A stretch of 64,000 bases of DNA from assembly GCA_964035575.1 (NCBI GenBank), contig OZ037916.1, forward strand, positions 1,054,001 through 1,118,000, in the 5' to 3' direction. Both the position numbers and the translations under genes were made by a program. Position 1 is the stretch's first letter. Every line of letters starts with the position of its first letter. The notes under the pieces were generated by a model. That model did not search any database, was not told where the DNA came from, and worked only from the letters and a program-made list of their open reading frames with translations. Source of the stretch: Rhynchopus sp. YZ270_cl-10 (taxonomy: Eukaryota; Euglenozoa; Diplonemea; Diplonemida; Diplonemidae). Below, in pieces: positions 12,391 through 23,828 of this stretch.

Positions 12391-13008
12391 CAGGGCGCGC
12401 GCTAACTTTTCGGAAATTTCCCGAAAAAATGGATATCGGGTCCAAAAAAATGTACCTACAGGAAGTATGTGAAGGGGGGCAGAAAAATCAGGGTCATGTT
12501 ACATTTCCGAGAAAATCCCGGGCTGTGGTGGGGGATATACGGAAAAATGGACAAAATTTTGGCGACTTAAATTTTCACAAAATATGAACCCATACTCGTA
12601 AACAAGGGTCATTTTCAGGTCTTTCGGACAGCCAGTACACAGTACACAGTACACAGTACCGTGACTTCACCGGGCAACACCGGAAAACACCGGCAAACAT
12701 GGTCAAAATCAGGTGGAATATACATAAGTACATCATGGGGGGGTAGGGAACAGGTAGCGCCGCAGGCGCACGGTACCCAACTTTTTTCTTTTTTCTTTCC
12801 CCTTTTCTCTGCTTTCTTTTGATTGCGCGAGCCGATTGCTCTCCGCGGTGGGGTCACATGTGTGTCCAAAAACTATCTGAAGTGCCCTTACTGTACAAAA
12901 TGGGATTCTCTGATTTTCTTAAGGAAATCGTGTAATCAAAAAATTTTTGTACCGCGAAAAAACCTCGAAAAAACCGGGTGTGAGGGTGTGGATTTAGCGC
13001 GCGCCCTG
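12391..13008. mobile_element. hAT-like MITE with 8-bp target duplication CTCCAAAA
   Basis: The ends are CAGGGCGCGCGCTAA and its exact complement, with CTCCAAAA directly outside each (12383-12390 and 13009-13016). CAGGG-type ends with an 8-bp duplication are characteristic of hAT. The interior has the module GCGCCGCAGGCGCACGGTAC at about 12752, a GGTGGGGTCACATG segment, a TACACAG tandem repeat, and an AAATCAGGTGG end of a micro-MITE at about 12705. There is no transposase. Confidence 0.8.
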
Positions 13009-13165
13009 CTCCAAAAGAAAAAAAAAAGAACTTTTTTTTTTTACAACGAAAAATGAAATAGAAGAGAAAGGGTGTCCTCCCCTTTTGTTTTTGTACTGAA
13101 TCTACTGTTTACGTTATCAAAAAAAAAGGGGGGAGTACGCTATTTCCTTTGCACCTCCCCTTGTA

Positions 13166-13264
13166 GTGGGGTGTATTGTGAAAATTGCTCCATCAAAACA
13201 CACCACAATACAGCTGTATTGATGTGAATTATGATGGAGCAATTTTTACAATACAATGTACCAC
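13166..13264. mobile_element. 99-bp Tc1/mariner-type hairpin MITE
   Basis: An almost complete palindrome with arms such as AAAATTGCTCCATCA and TGATGGAGCAATTTT around a centre of AATACAGCTGTATT. The ends are GTGG and CCAC, and TA lies on both sides (13164-13165 and 13265-13266). This is the pattern of a miniature Tc1/mariner element. It has no coding capacity. Confidence 0.65.
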
Positions 13265-15098
13265 TATGGTCTTGATTCTCCGGGTCAGAATTCTTGGAGG
13301 AGAACAACCTGGCAAGGTGGGGGGGGAGAGAGAGGTTTATTGTAGTTTTACAGAAAAAAACTCCGGCATCACTTTGAAAAGTGGTGTTCATCTTCGGGTG
13401 TCTGCACTAAAACACTAAAACAACCAAGTTTTCAAAAAACAAAGAAAAAAACAATACGCTTATACGTCTCATCCGTCTTGTCCGTCGAGGCTTCATCTTT
13501 CTCAAGCTTTCCCTTTTATTTTTCCTCCCTTTTTTTTTTCCGTGAATGATTTTTTCAAAGAACCCCCTTTATAAAATTAACCCCCCCTTTTTTGCACCAG
13601 CCTGTTTTTTTTAAAGGTTAGTGCCTGCGTCCCAGAGGCGTTTGCACTATCAACTTTTACCTTAAAAGATGTGTAGATGGCCATCTTTTTCAACTTCTCT
13701 TTTTTTTCTTTTTCGGTTCGATTAGTGTGTCAAGAGATACACATTTATCTTACAAAAAGGTTTTCCTTGTTCCCTGCTTCTTTTAAATGAAGCGCTGCGT
13801 AGCCCTAACAAGAAACCTCAGTGCGCGGCAGCAACAGGGAATGAATGCATTGCAGGTTCACATACCAGTGACGTACAATCCGCCTACCCGCTAGGGGCTA
13901 ATCGTAAAAAAAAGAAGCTGTGACCCATTTACTACGCACAGAGGTGTTTAGGGCTATCTTCTCAATTTGTCTCTCAGTTTGTATTTTTCTCCTTTGGAAA
14001 AAAATTCCAAAAAAAAAAATTATATTTCGAAAGAGGGGAAAAAAAATAGTCTGCCCCAGCACCCTGCTCTTCTTTCCTTCAACAAGAGAAAAGGAGGGGG
14101 GGTCAAAAATGGGGTAAAAATGAAATAGTGATTGAAGACTGCAATAGAATTTACACGAAACCAACTGAATATCACGAGGTGTGTCGATCTTCAGGTGTAC
14201 AGAAGAGCGGACACATATTTTTCAAAAAAAAAGCAAAGCAAACAAAAACAAAAATCTGACCACTATTGTCTTCAAACTCGCGGTGTTAACGTTCCTATCA
14301 AAAAATAAAGACAGGCGTGGTAAGTGGTAAGTGCAGCTGGTTCTCCCTCAGCCTTGAAGAAGAGGATAAGTCGTAATCTCATACAAAGTAACGCGCCCTT
14401 CCTCTCCAACCCCACGTCTACAAAACTATCAAGCAAAATTAAACAGAGCACAAAGCACTTTCAAAACATACAAAAAACATTTTCAATCTCCCCTCAGCCT
14501 TGTGGTAGGGTGTGGATCAATAAAAGAGAAGCATCTAATACGGATTCTTCTCCTGCAGATCTTATTTTTATTTTCATTTTTTCTGAGAACCAGTTCCTGC
14601 GCCCGCCTATGAACGGTGAGGCGTTTGCACTTTCAACTTCTCTTTTTATATTTTTGATGAACGGCCGGCGTGAGTTGCAAGAAGGCACCTTTTTTAGTTT
14701 GTTTTTTGGTGATTTTTCTTTTGAAGATGTATGTGCAGATTGTCCATCTCTTTCATTGTCTTTCTCTTCGAAAATTTTGTCGCAACCTGAGGTCACTAAA
14801 TACGAGGCTTGGGATCATTTTACAATATTTTGTGTTTTTTATTTTCAGATGTTTTTATTTTTTGAACAAGAAAATGCCATACTTTCCCCCAGTCATAGAC
14901 AACCCCGTCTAGGCGCCTATGAGGGGGTGTTTGTCGTTTTGTTTTTTTTTCTTTCTTTTTGTCTTCTTTTTTTTCGACATCGATTCATGGAATGCATAAC
15001 TTCTTGATTAAATGAGTGAATATTTTGGCCATTTTTTTATTCACCAATTTGCGCCTAGCTTGCACACTTTCAGAAAAACGGGGGGAAAAGGTGGTACT

Positions 15099-15440
15099 GT
15101 AAGGCTCCCATTGTGGGCGTGTTTTCCCACAACGGTTCTTATCTCCTCTTCCGTGAGTGGGAGCCTCTGGTTGACTCCGCTGTGGTTGACTACAGAGCTG
15201 GAACACTCCGAAATCACCTTTGCAGCCATCGAGCAAATAGTGTCAAGCCTATGTCTCACAACATTGTGCTGGACGAAGAGGAGTCTGAAGACAGCCCCCT
15301 CCTTCTTATCGTTTTTCAAATACATGCAGTCCCAGTGGTTCTGGCAGCGTACGAAAAGCGTTTTCGTCTAAGAGCAGAGTGCTGGGGCGTGTTGTAGATT
15401 ATTTCTACAGGGTGGAGCGTGGGCCTCATATTCGCAGCAC
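15099..15440 (+). pseudogene. Coding-like relic, copy 1 of a dispersed pair
   Basis: Shares an ordered set of segments with 38450-38720: a DEEESED-like acidic stretch, then SQWFWQR, then TAGATTATTTCTACAGGG, then GCACACCCCG before a T-run. The second copy reads QASQWLWQRFRI and VDYFYRAVF in one frame, which suggests both derive from a coding sequence. I do not recognise the family. It could be a transposase fragment or a decayed gene. Confidence 0.4.
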
Positions 15441-16192
15441 ACCCCGTTTTTTTCTTCTTTCTTTTCATTTTAAAGAATGGGATCAAGGTGACTAAGCATG
15501 GCTTAAGTTCATCTCTCAACTTTTTTTTTTTTTTTTTTTTTTGGTTCCGTTTCTCCGTTGGTCTATTAGTCAGTAGCGTTTGTAGTTGTTGTGCCGCACA
15601 AAAAAAAGGGCAAATGTACTTTTTTTAGTTCAGTGCCTGCGTCCGCCGATGAACGGTGAAAGCGTTTTGCACTTTCAACTTTTCCCTTTTTTTTTTTTTC
15701 TTCTTTTCCTCCGGGTGACTTAGCGTCATCTTACAATTTTTGAGAGGAAAGTAGCTCCCGGCAACAGGAGCGTGAACACACACACACACCCCCTCGATAA
15801 CGCTTGTGGAAAGGGATCTGTGTATGCACGGTGAGGCATATTTCAATCCTTTTTTCTTTCATTTTATGGTATCTTTCTGGCTTCTTGTTGTTCCCTCTCT
15901 CCCTTTTCTTTTTTATTTCAAGGTGTCTTAAACACAACTTAGGTTCATTGCACCAACCTTTTCTTTTCAGATGTTAACCTCGAAATGGATGGAGAGTTTT
16001 CGAGTCCACCTACGGTGTTGTCACGCACCACATACAGAGTCATGAGGGCTTTGTATTTCAAGTCAAAATTTTTCCGCTTTCCCCAAAAAAAAAACCCCCA
16101 AAAGCGCAAATAAGAACACCGATTATTTTTTCTTTTGTGGAAACAAAGCAAACACTCCCCACCGGCCTTATCGCTATTCCAAAAAAAAAAAA

Positions 16193-19100
16193 GAAGGATT
16201 ATATTTTGTGTAACCAAATATCAGCCTTTTTGTTTTCGGCTAGCCAACTCTGCAACCGATTCAGAAATCATGAGAGATGATTTCTGCAACCGACTCACAA
16301 ATCATGTGATATGATTACAATGTTATGCAAAACGTGACCATGACATTTAAAAATTTCTCACTGTTTTGTATATCCTACGGTTTGCCTAGGTGGTAGAGAC
16401 TAGTCAACCCCCCTCCCCTCTTCCTCAAGGAAAGAAAGAAAGCCTCCCCCCTCCCATTTCGCGGTTGGGCGTCTCCCACCCCATCCTCTTCGCTTTGTTC
16501 CTCCGGTGTCTGCTGCGCGTGTTCTGGTTTGAGTTATCTGTGTGATTGGGGTTCTATTGCCGAGTCATGGCACGTGTGCTGCCTGATGGGTGTCTTCCTT
16601 ATCAGACGGTTCCTAACAGTTTTTCTGACCGCAGGTGCGGTTCACGAGTGCCTTGACATGGGTGCTACGACTTCTTCTGGCTGTGACGGGTTTTTGTGTG
16701 TTGTGTGTTTCTTTGCTGTGGTGGTGCCTACACACGTGTGGCTTGTGTTTATCTTGTTAACCTCTGCAGACTGATTCTATGTGCCCTGTGTTGTGTGTCT
16801 CCCGTCTCCTCCTCTTCTATGTCGTCTTGCTTGCCTCATCTTCTCCGTAATTGTTGTGTCTGAGGTGTCTGTGGTATGTATCTCTCATCTGGTAAATAGA
16901 TATGGGTACTCGAGCTCCTTCCTTTCATGAGTGCTTCATCGAGTACCTACTGTTCCCTGCCGGTGGGCTCTTCCTTGCGCGTCTGTCTGCCTGCTTAGTT
17001 CTCGAGTACCTACTCTTAGTTACGTGGTGTGTATCGGGTAGCGTTGGTATAAATAATTCCCGCCGCCTATCCATAGGTGTAGCGTTGGTATAAATAAGTC
17101 CCGCCGCCTATCCATAGGTGTAGCGTTGGTATAAATAAGTCCCGCCGCCTATCCATAGGTGTAGCGTTGGTATAAATAATTCCCGCCGCCTATCCATAGG
17201 TGTAGCGTTGGTATAAATAAGTCCCGCCGCCTATCCATAGGTGTAGCGTTGGTATAAATAAGTCCCGCCGCCTATCCATAGGTGTAGCGTTGGTATAAAT
17301 AATTCCCGCCGCCTATCCATAGGTGTAGCGTTGGTATAAATAAGTCCCGCCGCCTATCCATAGGTGTAACGTTGAAGATCTGTGTGTTTCTCGGGGGCCG
17401 GTCCTTGACCATGCGCCGATGCGTTCTGTACTCTGTCCGTGTGGTCGGTCCTGCCCGTGGTACCTCTATCCTCTGTGTGTGTCGTATACCCTTTCCTACC
17501 GTGGTGATCAGGTCTGCCTGTCCCCCTTGCGGTTCTTGGTCGTCTGGGTGTGTGGTCATGAGTATGTCTTCTACCTTCAGTCCTCTTCTTCCCTTGCCTG
17601 TCTTGTTCGCCGAGTTCTTTCCTGTCTCTGTTGCATCTGTCGGGTCTGAGGTGTCCATGTGGTGTGCGATGCCTTGGCTGGAACAGCGCATCTTCGTACC
17701 CACGCACGTGGAGGATCCTGCTGCGCTACCACCCGCGACCCGGCTACGGAATACGACGTCTGCCCCTGCTGTACCCAACACGCATGCGTCTGCTGCCCCG
17801 AGTGCGCCTTCCCCAAGTACGGCTCCATCTGTGCTGTGCACCCGTGCGACGAGCACCAGTGCGATGCTGTAGGTGCTGTAGTGCCGCTGGGATCTTTCTG
17901 CGTCAGCCAAGAGTGATGTATGGAGGCATCGACCGGTACGAGGCCAGGCACCTTACGCAGTGGATGTACGGACACGACGCTCAGTTGAGGCTACGTGCCG
18001 GTGGTGTGTCTGTGTTCGGGATTATGGCCGCTTGGACTTCCGCAGTTTCCGGGTTGACGAGGCTGTGGCCGCTTGTGAGTGAGCCGGTGAGGGCACTGCA
18101 TGAACCTGATGCTGGGCAGGATCCTTCTGTGCCGTGCATCTTCTACGGGCCGTACTTGTCTGCGAAGCAGGTGGTGGTTTCAACGACGCCTCTCAGTGTG
18201 GCGATGGCAGTGATAGCCGACTATGCGTACGATGTTCCCTGTGTGTGGCTCGACGCATACCGCTACGTGAGTTCGTGTGTAATAGGATCTGCTTGATTTG
18301 TGATGGTGTCTTCAATCTATTCCTCTTCCCACTATGCCTCGTCTTGTTCGCCTCGTTCTCTCCGGTACCCCTTTGCGTCTGTCGGGTCTGAGGAGTCTAA
18401 GTGTTGTGTGATCTCTTGTGTCGTAGGTGGCTAGGCGTGTGAGGCTTGCGTCCATCTTATGATCTTTAATGACACACTGCCGCTAGTTCTTTGCATTTCA
18501 CGTTTCATTGATCTGAGCCACGCAGTGTTTTCCGAATGGTTTGTGAGTCGTGTAGTATCTTCGGATTCTTCCTCTCAGTTCGTCCGACTGACTGTTGGTG
18601 TGTGACCCTGTCCGAACCAAGAGAGTCTTGGTTATTTGAGTATTTAACTTCCACATAGTTGTTTTTCCATCTGTGCGAGTAGAACCCTCGCCGAGCCAAG
18701 AGTGTCTGGGTGGCTTGAGATTCAGAAGAATTTCTCTCTATTCGCCGAGCTGCCTGTGTGTGCTATGAACTCTGTCCAAGTCTGAGTTCTCTGGGTTCTT
18801 GTGACAGGATGCTCCTCCTTCTTGGGGGCTGTCTACCTGGTGTTGGGTGTCTATGATATGTTGCTGTTCCTGCCCCTGCCAGTTCGCCTTTCCGGTATGT
18901 CTTGCGACGCTTCGGCGTGGCTCAGTGCCGCGCCTGGACGCCAGAGCGATCCTGCTTGTGTATGGTGGCAGCACGGACATTGCGGCGATGTGGTAGGAGC
19001 CTCCGTGTTTTTGCCGCTTAGTTGAGGCTCCGTGCCGATGTCGTGTCTGTGTGTGGGATTGCGAGGCGCCGCTTAGTCTTCCGTACTTTCCGGTCTGACA

Positions 19101-19696
19101 ACGGCAATGAGGTTGTGGTCGCTTGTGGGCGGGCCGGTGAAGGCACTTCATGAACCTGACGCTGGGCAAGGTTCCTTCTATGCCGATCGCCTTCTGCGTG
19201 ACGAACAAGAAGTCTGCTAGCAGAGGATTCGTGGTTCAACGATGCTTCTCAGTGTGCGCGACGGCGGTGGTAGCCTCCTGTGAGTGTGTGTTTTTATGCG
19301 TATGGCACGGTACAGACCTGCTGCGTGAGTCCGTGTGCGACACGCTGGATACCTATGTTACGGACGCCGCGGACCCTTGCCGTGCGGATTTCTCCCTCGT
19401 ATACCGCTGCTTCTTCTGACTCCCTGACATCATTGCTCCGTCGTTCTCGTCCTTCCGATGAACTCCTCACCTGCGTTGGGATATGAAAGCCAGAGATCTG
19501 CGTTGGGGATTTCATTATCTCTGAAGCTTTCTGGATTTCTCAAATTATCGTAGCGGTTCAGATCTCGAAATTTCATCTGAAAGAATTTCAGTGACGAGAT
19601 CAAAACACGCACGATTTTTCCCATCGCAGTTGAGCGATTCGGTAAGCTCAATCAAGCAAACAAAAGGTTAAAGAGGTAGGCGTTACGAAAACAAAA
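16193..19696. mobile_element. Tandem element 1: shared ends, GC-rich interior
   Basis: The left end (16193-16359, beginning GAAGGATTATATTTTGTG) is identical to 19697-19863. The right end (19504-19696, ending GTTACGAAAACAAAA) is identical to 21283-21475. The order is therefore end A, interior, end B, directly followed by another A, a different interior and B. The interior is much richer in G+C and CpG than the flanks and contains a 41-bp tandem array and a degenerate internal duplication (about 17575-18440 against about 18850-19400). No long open frame has a recognisable domain. Ends A and B are not inverted copies of each other. A non-autonomous element with captured cargo, Helitron-like or retroposon-like, is possible. 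The A-rich right end favours a retroposon; the hairpins in A fit either. Confidence 0.6.
17034..17372 (+). repeat. 41-bp tandem repeat, each unit with a TATAAATAA box
   Basis: Eight full units of 41 bp plus a partial unit. Each contains GCGTTGGTATAAATAA followed by CCCGCCGCCTATCCATAG. One dinucleotide alternates TT, GT, GT, TT, GT, GT, TT, GT along the array, so the real amplification unit is a 123-bp trimer. There are no variable spacers, so it is not a CRISPR. The TATA-like box is suggestive of promoter function but is not proof. Confidence 0.85.
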
Positions 19697-21475
19697 GAAG
19701 GATTATATTTTGTGTAACCAAATATCAGCCTTTTTGTTTTCGGCTAGCCAACTCTGCAACCGATTCAGAAATCATGAGAGATGATTTCTGCAACCGACTC
19801 ACAAATCATGTGATATGATTACAATGTTATGCAAAACGTGACCATGACATTTAAAAATTTCTCCCGCCCACCCACACCTGAGTAACTCTCTACGGTATCA
19901 TGGTTCACGTTTCTCTTCGCTGCACTCTCGTGGTGCAGATACGCCTGCGTTGCCTTCGTTGACGGTCACGTCCTTCCCGGGTAATTTCGTGGTGTCTGCC
20001 CTCTCCTTATCTGCCATCACGGTACCGCACATTCCCTCCCGCACTTCGGAGTGGTCTTCGCGTGGATCCTCCCATTCCTCGGCTGACCTAGCTAGTGAAC
20101 GCGCGTGATATACTTTGTCGACTACGCTTGCTTCCATGGAGAAGTCTTCCTCTTCACCTGGCCTACACTGACTAGCTGACCTGCTGGATGGGCGCCAGAC
20201 TGTCTGGATGGAGACCTCCGTTTGGCCCCGTAGAGGTAGTTCACACTGGGCGTATTCATGGTGACGATGTACACCGCGTTGTCCATCCTCGTTTACGGCT
20301 GGTCGTCATCGCGAGGAGCTGAAGGTGCACACCGCAGTTTTCGCTACGATTGGCTGCCCTGCGGGTGTCTTCAGCGCGGAGCGTCTCAAAGAGAAGCGGA
20401 TCCGTGTGCACGATTCTACATGTCGCTGAAGGTGTAGGACGCTCCTGCTGCTGTAGAGATGGCGCGTTCATCTAGGGTGCATGGATAAGAGACAGGCACT
20501 TTTTCCGCCGTAGCTTGGGAATGTGTGGCAGTCGGTTGTAGGGATTTGTGCTGTACATCGCTGCCACCACTGAGCGGGCCGTCCTTATCACGATCTACCA
20601 GGAAGTGCGCTGCATCGAGGCTATGTGTACTAGCTGCTTACTGACGGTAGGCTTGCGCTCCTCCCCGAGATGCGTCACTTCAAGTTTGCGGATCGACCAC
20701 ATCTACGACGTGCAAGGGCAATGTATCGCCAGAGGGTTTAGATAGGCATTGTCTGCGATCTTGGATAAACGGTATGGCGAAGAGGCGCAGGGTTGTGGCT
20801 GCTTCTTTGGAAAGAGGCTCACCAATACGTGAAAGGACTACGGTGAGCTGTCGCATGCGTCGTATTTACTTGCCTTTGGACAGGTCTCATAGAAAACGAA
20901 CAACTCTCTGTCTATATCACGTCTTGAGAGGTTCGCAGACGCTGGCAGGTACGAACCCTTGAACAGGATTGCGGCCCTGGCTGAGTTTGCCATGACCACA
21001 GTAGTTCCTTGAAGTGCCGCAAGTTTATATTGGTCACGTGGCTATCGAAATCCATCTCTTCACGGCTCCAGGTTCGCTATGTACTGTCGGACGTCTTCCT
21101 GCTCCGGAGCAGTGAAGAGTCCTCTGCAGGACATTCTCACGGAGGTCCCCCCCCCCCAACTGCGCTCATACGGATTAGGGCCGGCGGGACACGCTGTTCG
21201 ATGTGTCAAGGTTCTCTAGATTCAAACATTTCATGGATAACCAGCTTCATTACCTTATATGATTATGTTTTCGCGCCCACCCTGGGGATTTCATTATCTC
21301 TGAAGCTTTCTGGATTTCTCAAATTATCGTAGCGGTTCAGATCTCGAAATTTCATCTGAAAGAATTTCAGTGACGAGATCAAAACACGCACGATTTTTCC
21401 CATCGCAGTTGAGCGATTCGGTAAGCTCAATCAAGCAAACAAAAGGTTAAAGAGGTAGGCGTTACGAAAACAAAA
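19697..21475. mobile_element. Tandem element 2: same ends as element 1, different interior
   Basis: It starts with the 167-bp A end and finishes with the 193-bp B end, both identical to those of element 1 as read here. The interior (19864-21282) is GC-rich but I see no similarity to the interior of element 1 and no recognisable protein. It abuts element 1 head to tail with no extra bases. A run of C is at about 21150. The complete identity of the ends implies recent movement, recent duplication or ongoing homogenisation. Confidence 0.6.
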
Positions 21476-21930
21476 AAGGCAAAATATGCTCCCCTTTTCC
21501 GCTTCTCTCCCCACCAAACGGATGCGTGATTGTCCCATGACCCCCAATCACTCCAGCCCCCCTTCTCTGCATCACAACAGGATACTTCTACGATACTCTA
21601 CTACTCAACAACAACCACACAGGTAATCTCTATCTCCTCCTCACAATCAAACTTGTTTGAGCAGCTTTGCTGCGGATTGGGGGGTTCGGATAAAAAGACA
21701 TACAAATAATAGCGACAATTCCTCTCACTTTTTGATATTTTCTACCACTTACTTACGGTAAGGTTGGAAGGGGACCGGGAATAAACAACACCTCCTTCAT
21801 CAGGATTTTCAATTTTTGATTCCCTAGTCGGTGTGTTTATCCTCCCCCGTACGTCTCCCCTCTTCTTCCTCCTCTCCCTCAAAACCACCCCTCCCCGCAC
21901 AGGCAAAAAAAAATTGGAATTCCGACCCAC
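21476..21930. promoter_or_regulatory. Upstream region of the transporter gene
   Basis: A C/T-rich leader region. A polypyrimidine stretch (about 21840-21900) ends in CGCACAG at 21902, 28 nt before the start codon. This fits a splice acceptor, cis or trans. No other gene or repeat is seen here. Confidence 0.4.
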
Positions 21931-23466
21931 ATGAGTCACGAGGTTAGGGAGAGGGTTCGCAAAGAGAAGGAGGAGCAGGTTCCGAACTCCTCAATTCATG
22001 CAGCACACCTGCACAACCTAAGCATGACGTCAGAGCCGGATAAGGAGGAGAAGCTGGGGCCACAGGCACAGCTGGAGGCCTTTACGGAGGCACAGCCGCG
22101 GTATAGCAAGGTGCGGCTGTCTCAGGTGCTTGGGACGACGTGGGTCGCGTACGCGGCGTACATCATTTCGCGTAAGCCGTTCACGATTGTGCGCATCGAT
22201 GTGCAGCAGGAGATTGGCATGTCGACGTTCGCGTCTGGCATGGTCGATACGTCCTACCACGCAATGTACTGTGTCGGGCAGGTCTTCTACTCCTCCATCA
22301 AGAGCAAGTACTCCAGCAAAACGATCATCTCCGCAGGGCTCTTTGGCGCAGCGATGTGCACCCTTTGCTTCTCTTTAACGTCGAATTCGATGGTGATGGT
22401 GCTCTTATGGGGGCTCTGTGGGTTGTTTGGGTCGTTGGGATGGCCGTCCTGTGTGTCCGTTGTGACCCCTTGGTTGGCTGCGAAGGAGCGTGGGAAAATC
22501 ATGGGTGTGTGGGGGTCCTGCCAGGCAGTGGGGTCGCTGCTTGCCAACTGGCTCGTCGCTTCGCTGCTGATGTACGGGTGGCGGTTTTCGTATCTCGGGG
22601 TCGTGGTGATTGTGGGTCTGATCGGTATTTTGGTGATTACATTTTTGATTGAACATCCAAACCGTGCTGGAATGGTTTCCCCGGTACAGTGGGGTAACGG
22701 AATGCGTCCTGCCGATGTTGAAAAGGTGGGAGGAAATGATATTACCGTGGACGGTGAGGTTGTGTGGTCGAAGAATATCACTGTCACATCGGACGTCGAG
22801 GTGGAGACAAAGAAGGAGCAGGTTCTGACAGCATGGGAGCTTGCCAGGCTGCCTTCGGTGCTGGACATTGCGTTGGTCTATTTCTGTCAGAAGCTTGTCC
22901 GCTACAGCATTATGTCATGGCTGCCGTACTACCTCACGAAGGAGCTTGGGTACAGCACCATGCTTGCAGGGTACGTCGCGTCTTCGTTTGACTTTGGTGG
23001 GATTGTAGGCAGCGTGGCGTCCGGTGTCTTTGCTGATTGGTATGCAGGGGGGAAGCGTCGTGTAGGGGCCTGTCAGATTTATATTCAGTGCGGCACCGTG
23101 TCGCTTCTGTTGTTCAGTGTGTTGAAGCCGTTGATGCAGTCGAGCATGGTGCTGACGTGTACGTTGTCGTGTTTGATCGGGTTTTTTATTTTTGGGTGTG
23201 ATACCCTGATGACCGGGGCGACCATGCAGGACCTCGCGGAGAGACTCAAAATCCCGAACCAGGCCGGATCCCTCAGCGGGTTTGTGGGTGGTATCGGGTC
23301 TACCGGTGCGATCCTGCAGGGGCCCATCACGGCGATGCTGGCAGAGAACTATGGGTGGTCGTCTGTGTTCTACTTCCTGATCGCGCTCAGTGCGGCAGCG
23401 GTCCTTGCTATGGTTCGCCCTATGCTTGTTGAACGCCGTCATGAAACACTGCATTTAGACAAATAA
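21931..23466 (+). CDS. MFS organophosphate:phosphate antiporter, SLC37/GlpT-like
   Basis: A 511-residue major-facilitator protein with about 12 hydrophobic segments. The segment AYIISRKPFTIVRIDVQQEI at the first helix matches the RKPF signature of the glycerol-3-phosphate/hexose-phosphate (OPA) family. The chain then follows the usual plan: six helices, a hydrophilic central loop (about residues 245-300, rich in D, E and V), and six more helices. The family exchanges a sugar phosphate or glycerol-3-phosphate for phosphate, in the ER, an organelle or the plasma membrane. There are about 65 hydrophilic residues before the first helix and no signal peptide. It is intronless. The substrate cannot be told from sequence alone. 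Confidence 0.9.
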   Translation: MSHEVRERVRKEKEEQVPNSSIHAAHLHNLSMTSEPDKEEKLGPQAQLEAFTEAQPRYSKVRLSQVLGTTWVAYAAYIISRKPFTIVRIDVQQEIGMSTFASGMVDTSYHAMYCVGQVFYSSIKSKYSSKTIISAGLFGAAMCTLCFSLTSNSMVMVLLWGLCGLFGSLGWPSCVSVVTPWLAAKERGKIMGVWGSCQAVGSLLANWLVASLLMYGWRFSYLGVVVIVGLIGILVITFLIEHPNRAGMVSPVQWGNGMRPADVEKVGGNDITVDGEVVWSKNITVTSDVEVETKKEQVLTAWELARLPSVLDIALVYFCQKLVRYSIMSWLPYYLTKELGYSTMLAGYVASSFDFGGIVGSVASGVFADWYAGGKRRVGACQIYIQCGTVSLLLFSVLKPLMQSSMVLTCTLSCLIGFFIFGCDTLMTGATMQDLAERLKIPNQAGSLSGFVGGIGSTGAILQGPITAMLAENYGWSSVFYFLIALSAAAVLAMVRPMLVERRHETLHLDK

Positions 23467-23828
23467 GAGCAATAAAAAATCCCCAAAAAAAATTGAAAGA
23501 CGAGAGAAAATGATTGATCTGCGATATCTATGAAGTACAATGGCTCTTTTGGGTCCAAAGTATGCATATCCTTAGACGATTTGCCAATGTAGCAAAAAAA
23601 AAAAAAAAAGAAAAAAAATAGTGAAATATTGGGGGCGTTTGTACAAAGAAAAGAAAAGATTGAGAAGAGGGGATAGTGAAAAATTGTCGAGGGAGTAGCG
23701 AACAACAAAAAAAATTTTAAAAAAGGGAAATCACACCAGTAGATAACAAGAGAGAGAGAGAGATGCCAGAGTATTGTTTGTTTGTTTGTGTTTGTAGCTA
23801 TTTTTTTTCTTTATTTTCTTTTCTTAGG
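23467..23828. other. 3' flank of transporter gene
   Basis: AT-rich with A-runs, a short GA repeat (about 23751-23762) and TTTG repeats. It ends at the TTAGG target copy of the next element. I see no gene. Confidence 0.6.

Larger units (their letters stand above)
11505..16192. other. 4.7 kb intergenic region rich in repeats and small elements
   Basis: Contains three resolved TIR elements (listed separately), R2 copies at about 12185-12245, 13618-13665, 14590-14650 and 15630-15690, an R1 copy at 15487-15542, an R3-like copy at about 15805-15850, an R5-like end at about 13405-13440, and a coding-like relic at about 15099-15440. The longest open frames are T-rich and have no recognisable domain. 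No gene is supported. Confidence 0.6.

Noticed and set aside
14324-15007. 227-codon open frame on the + strand
   Set aside because: Phenylalanine- and serine-rich translation of T-runs, includes an R2 repeat, no domain, AT-rich unlike the real genes.
17034-17372. CRISPR-like array
   Set aside because: Units are contiguous and identical with no variable spacers; eukaryotic context.
17272-18296. Open frames of 117-221 codons within tandem element 1
   Set aside because: Overlap in several frames on both strands, arise from high G+C and the 41-bp repeat, and no domain or conserved motif is visible.
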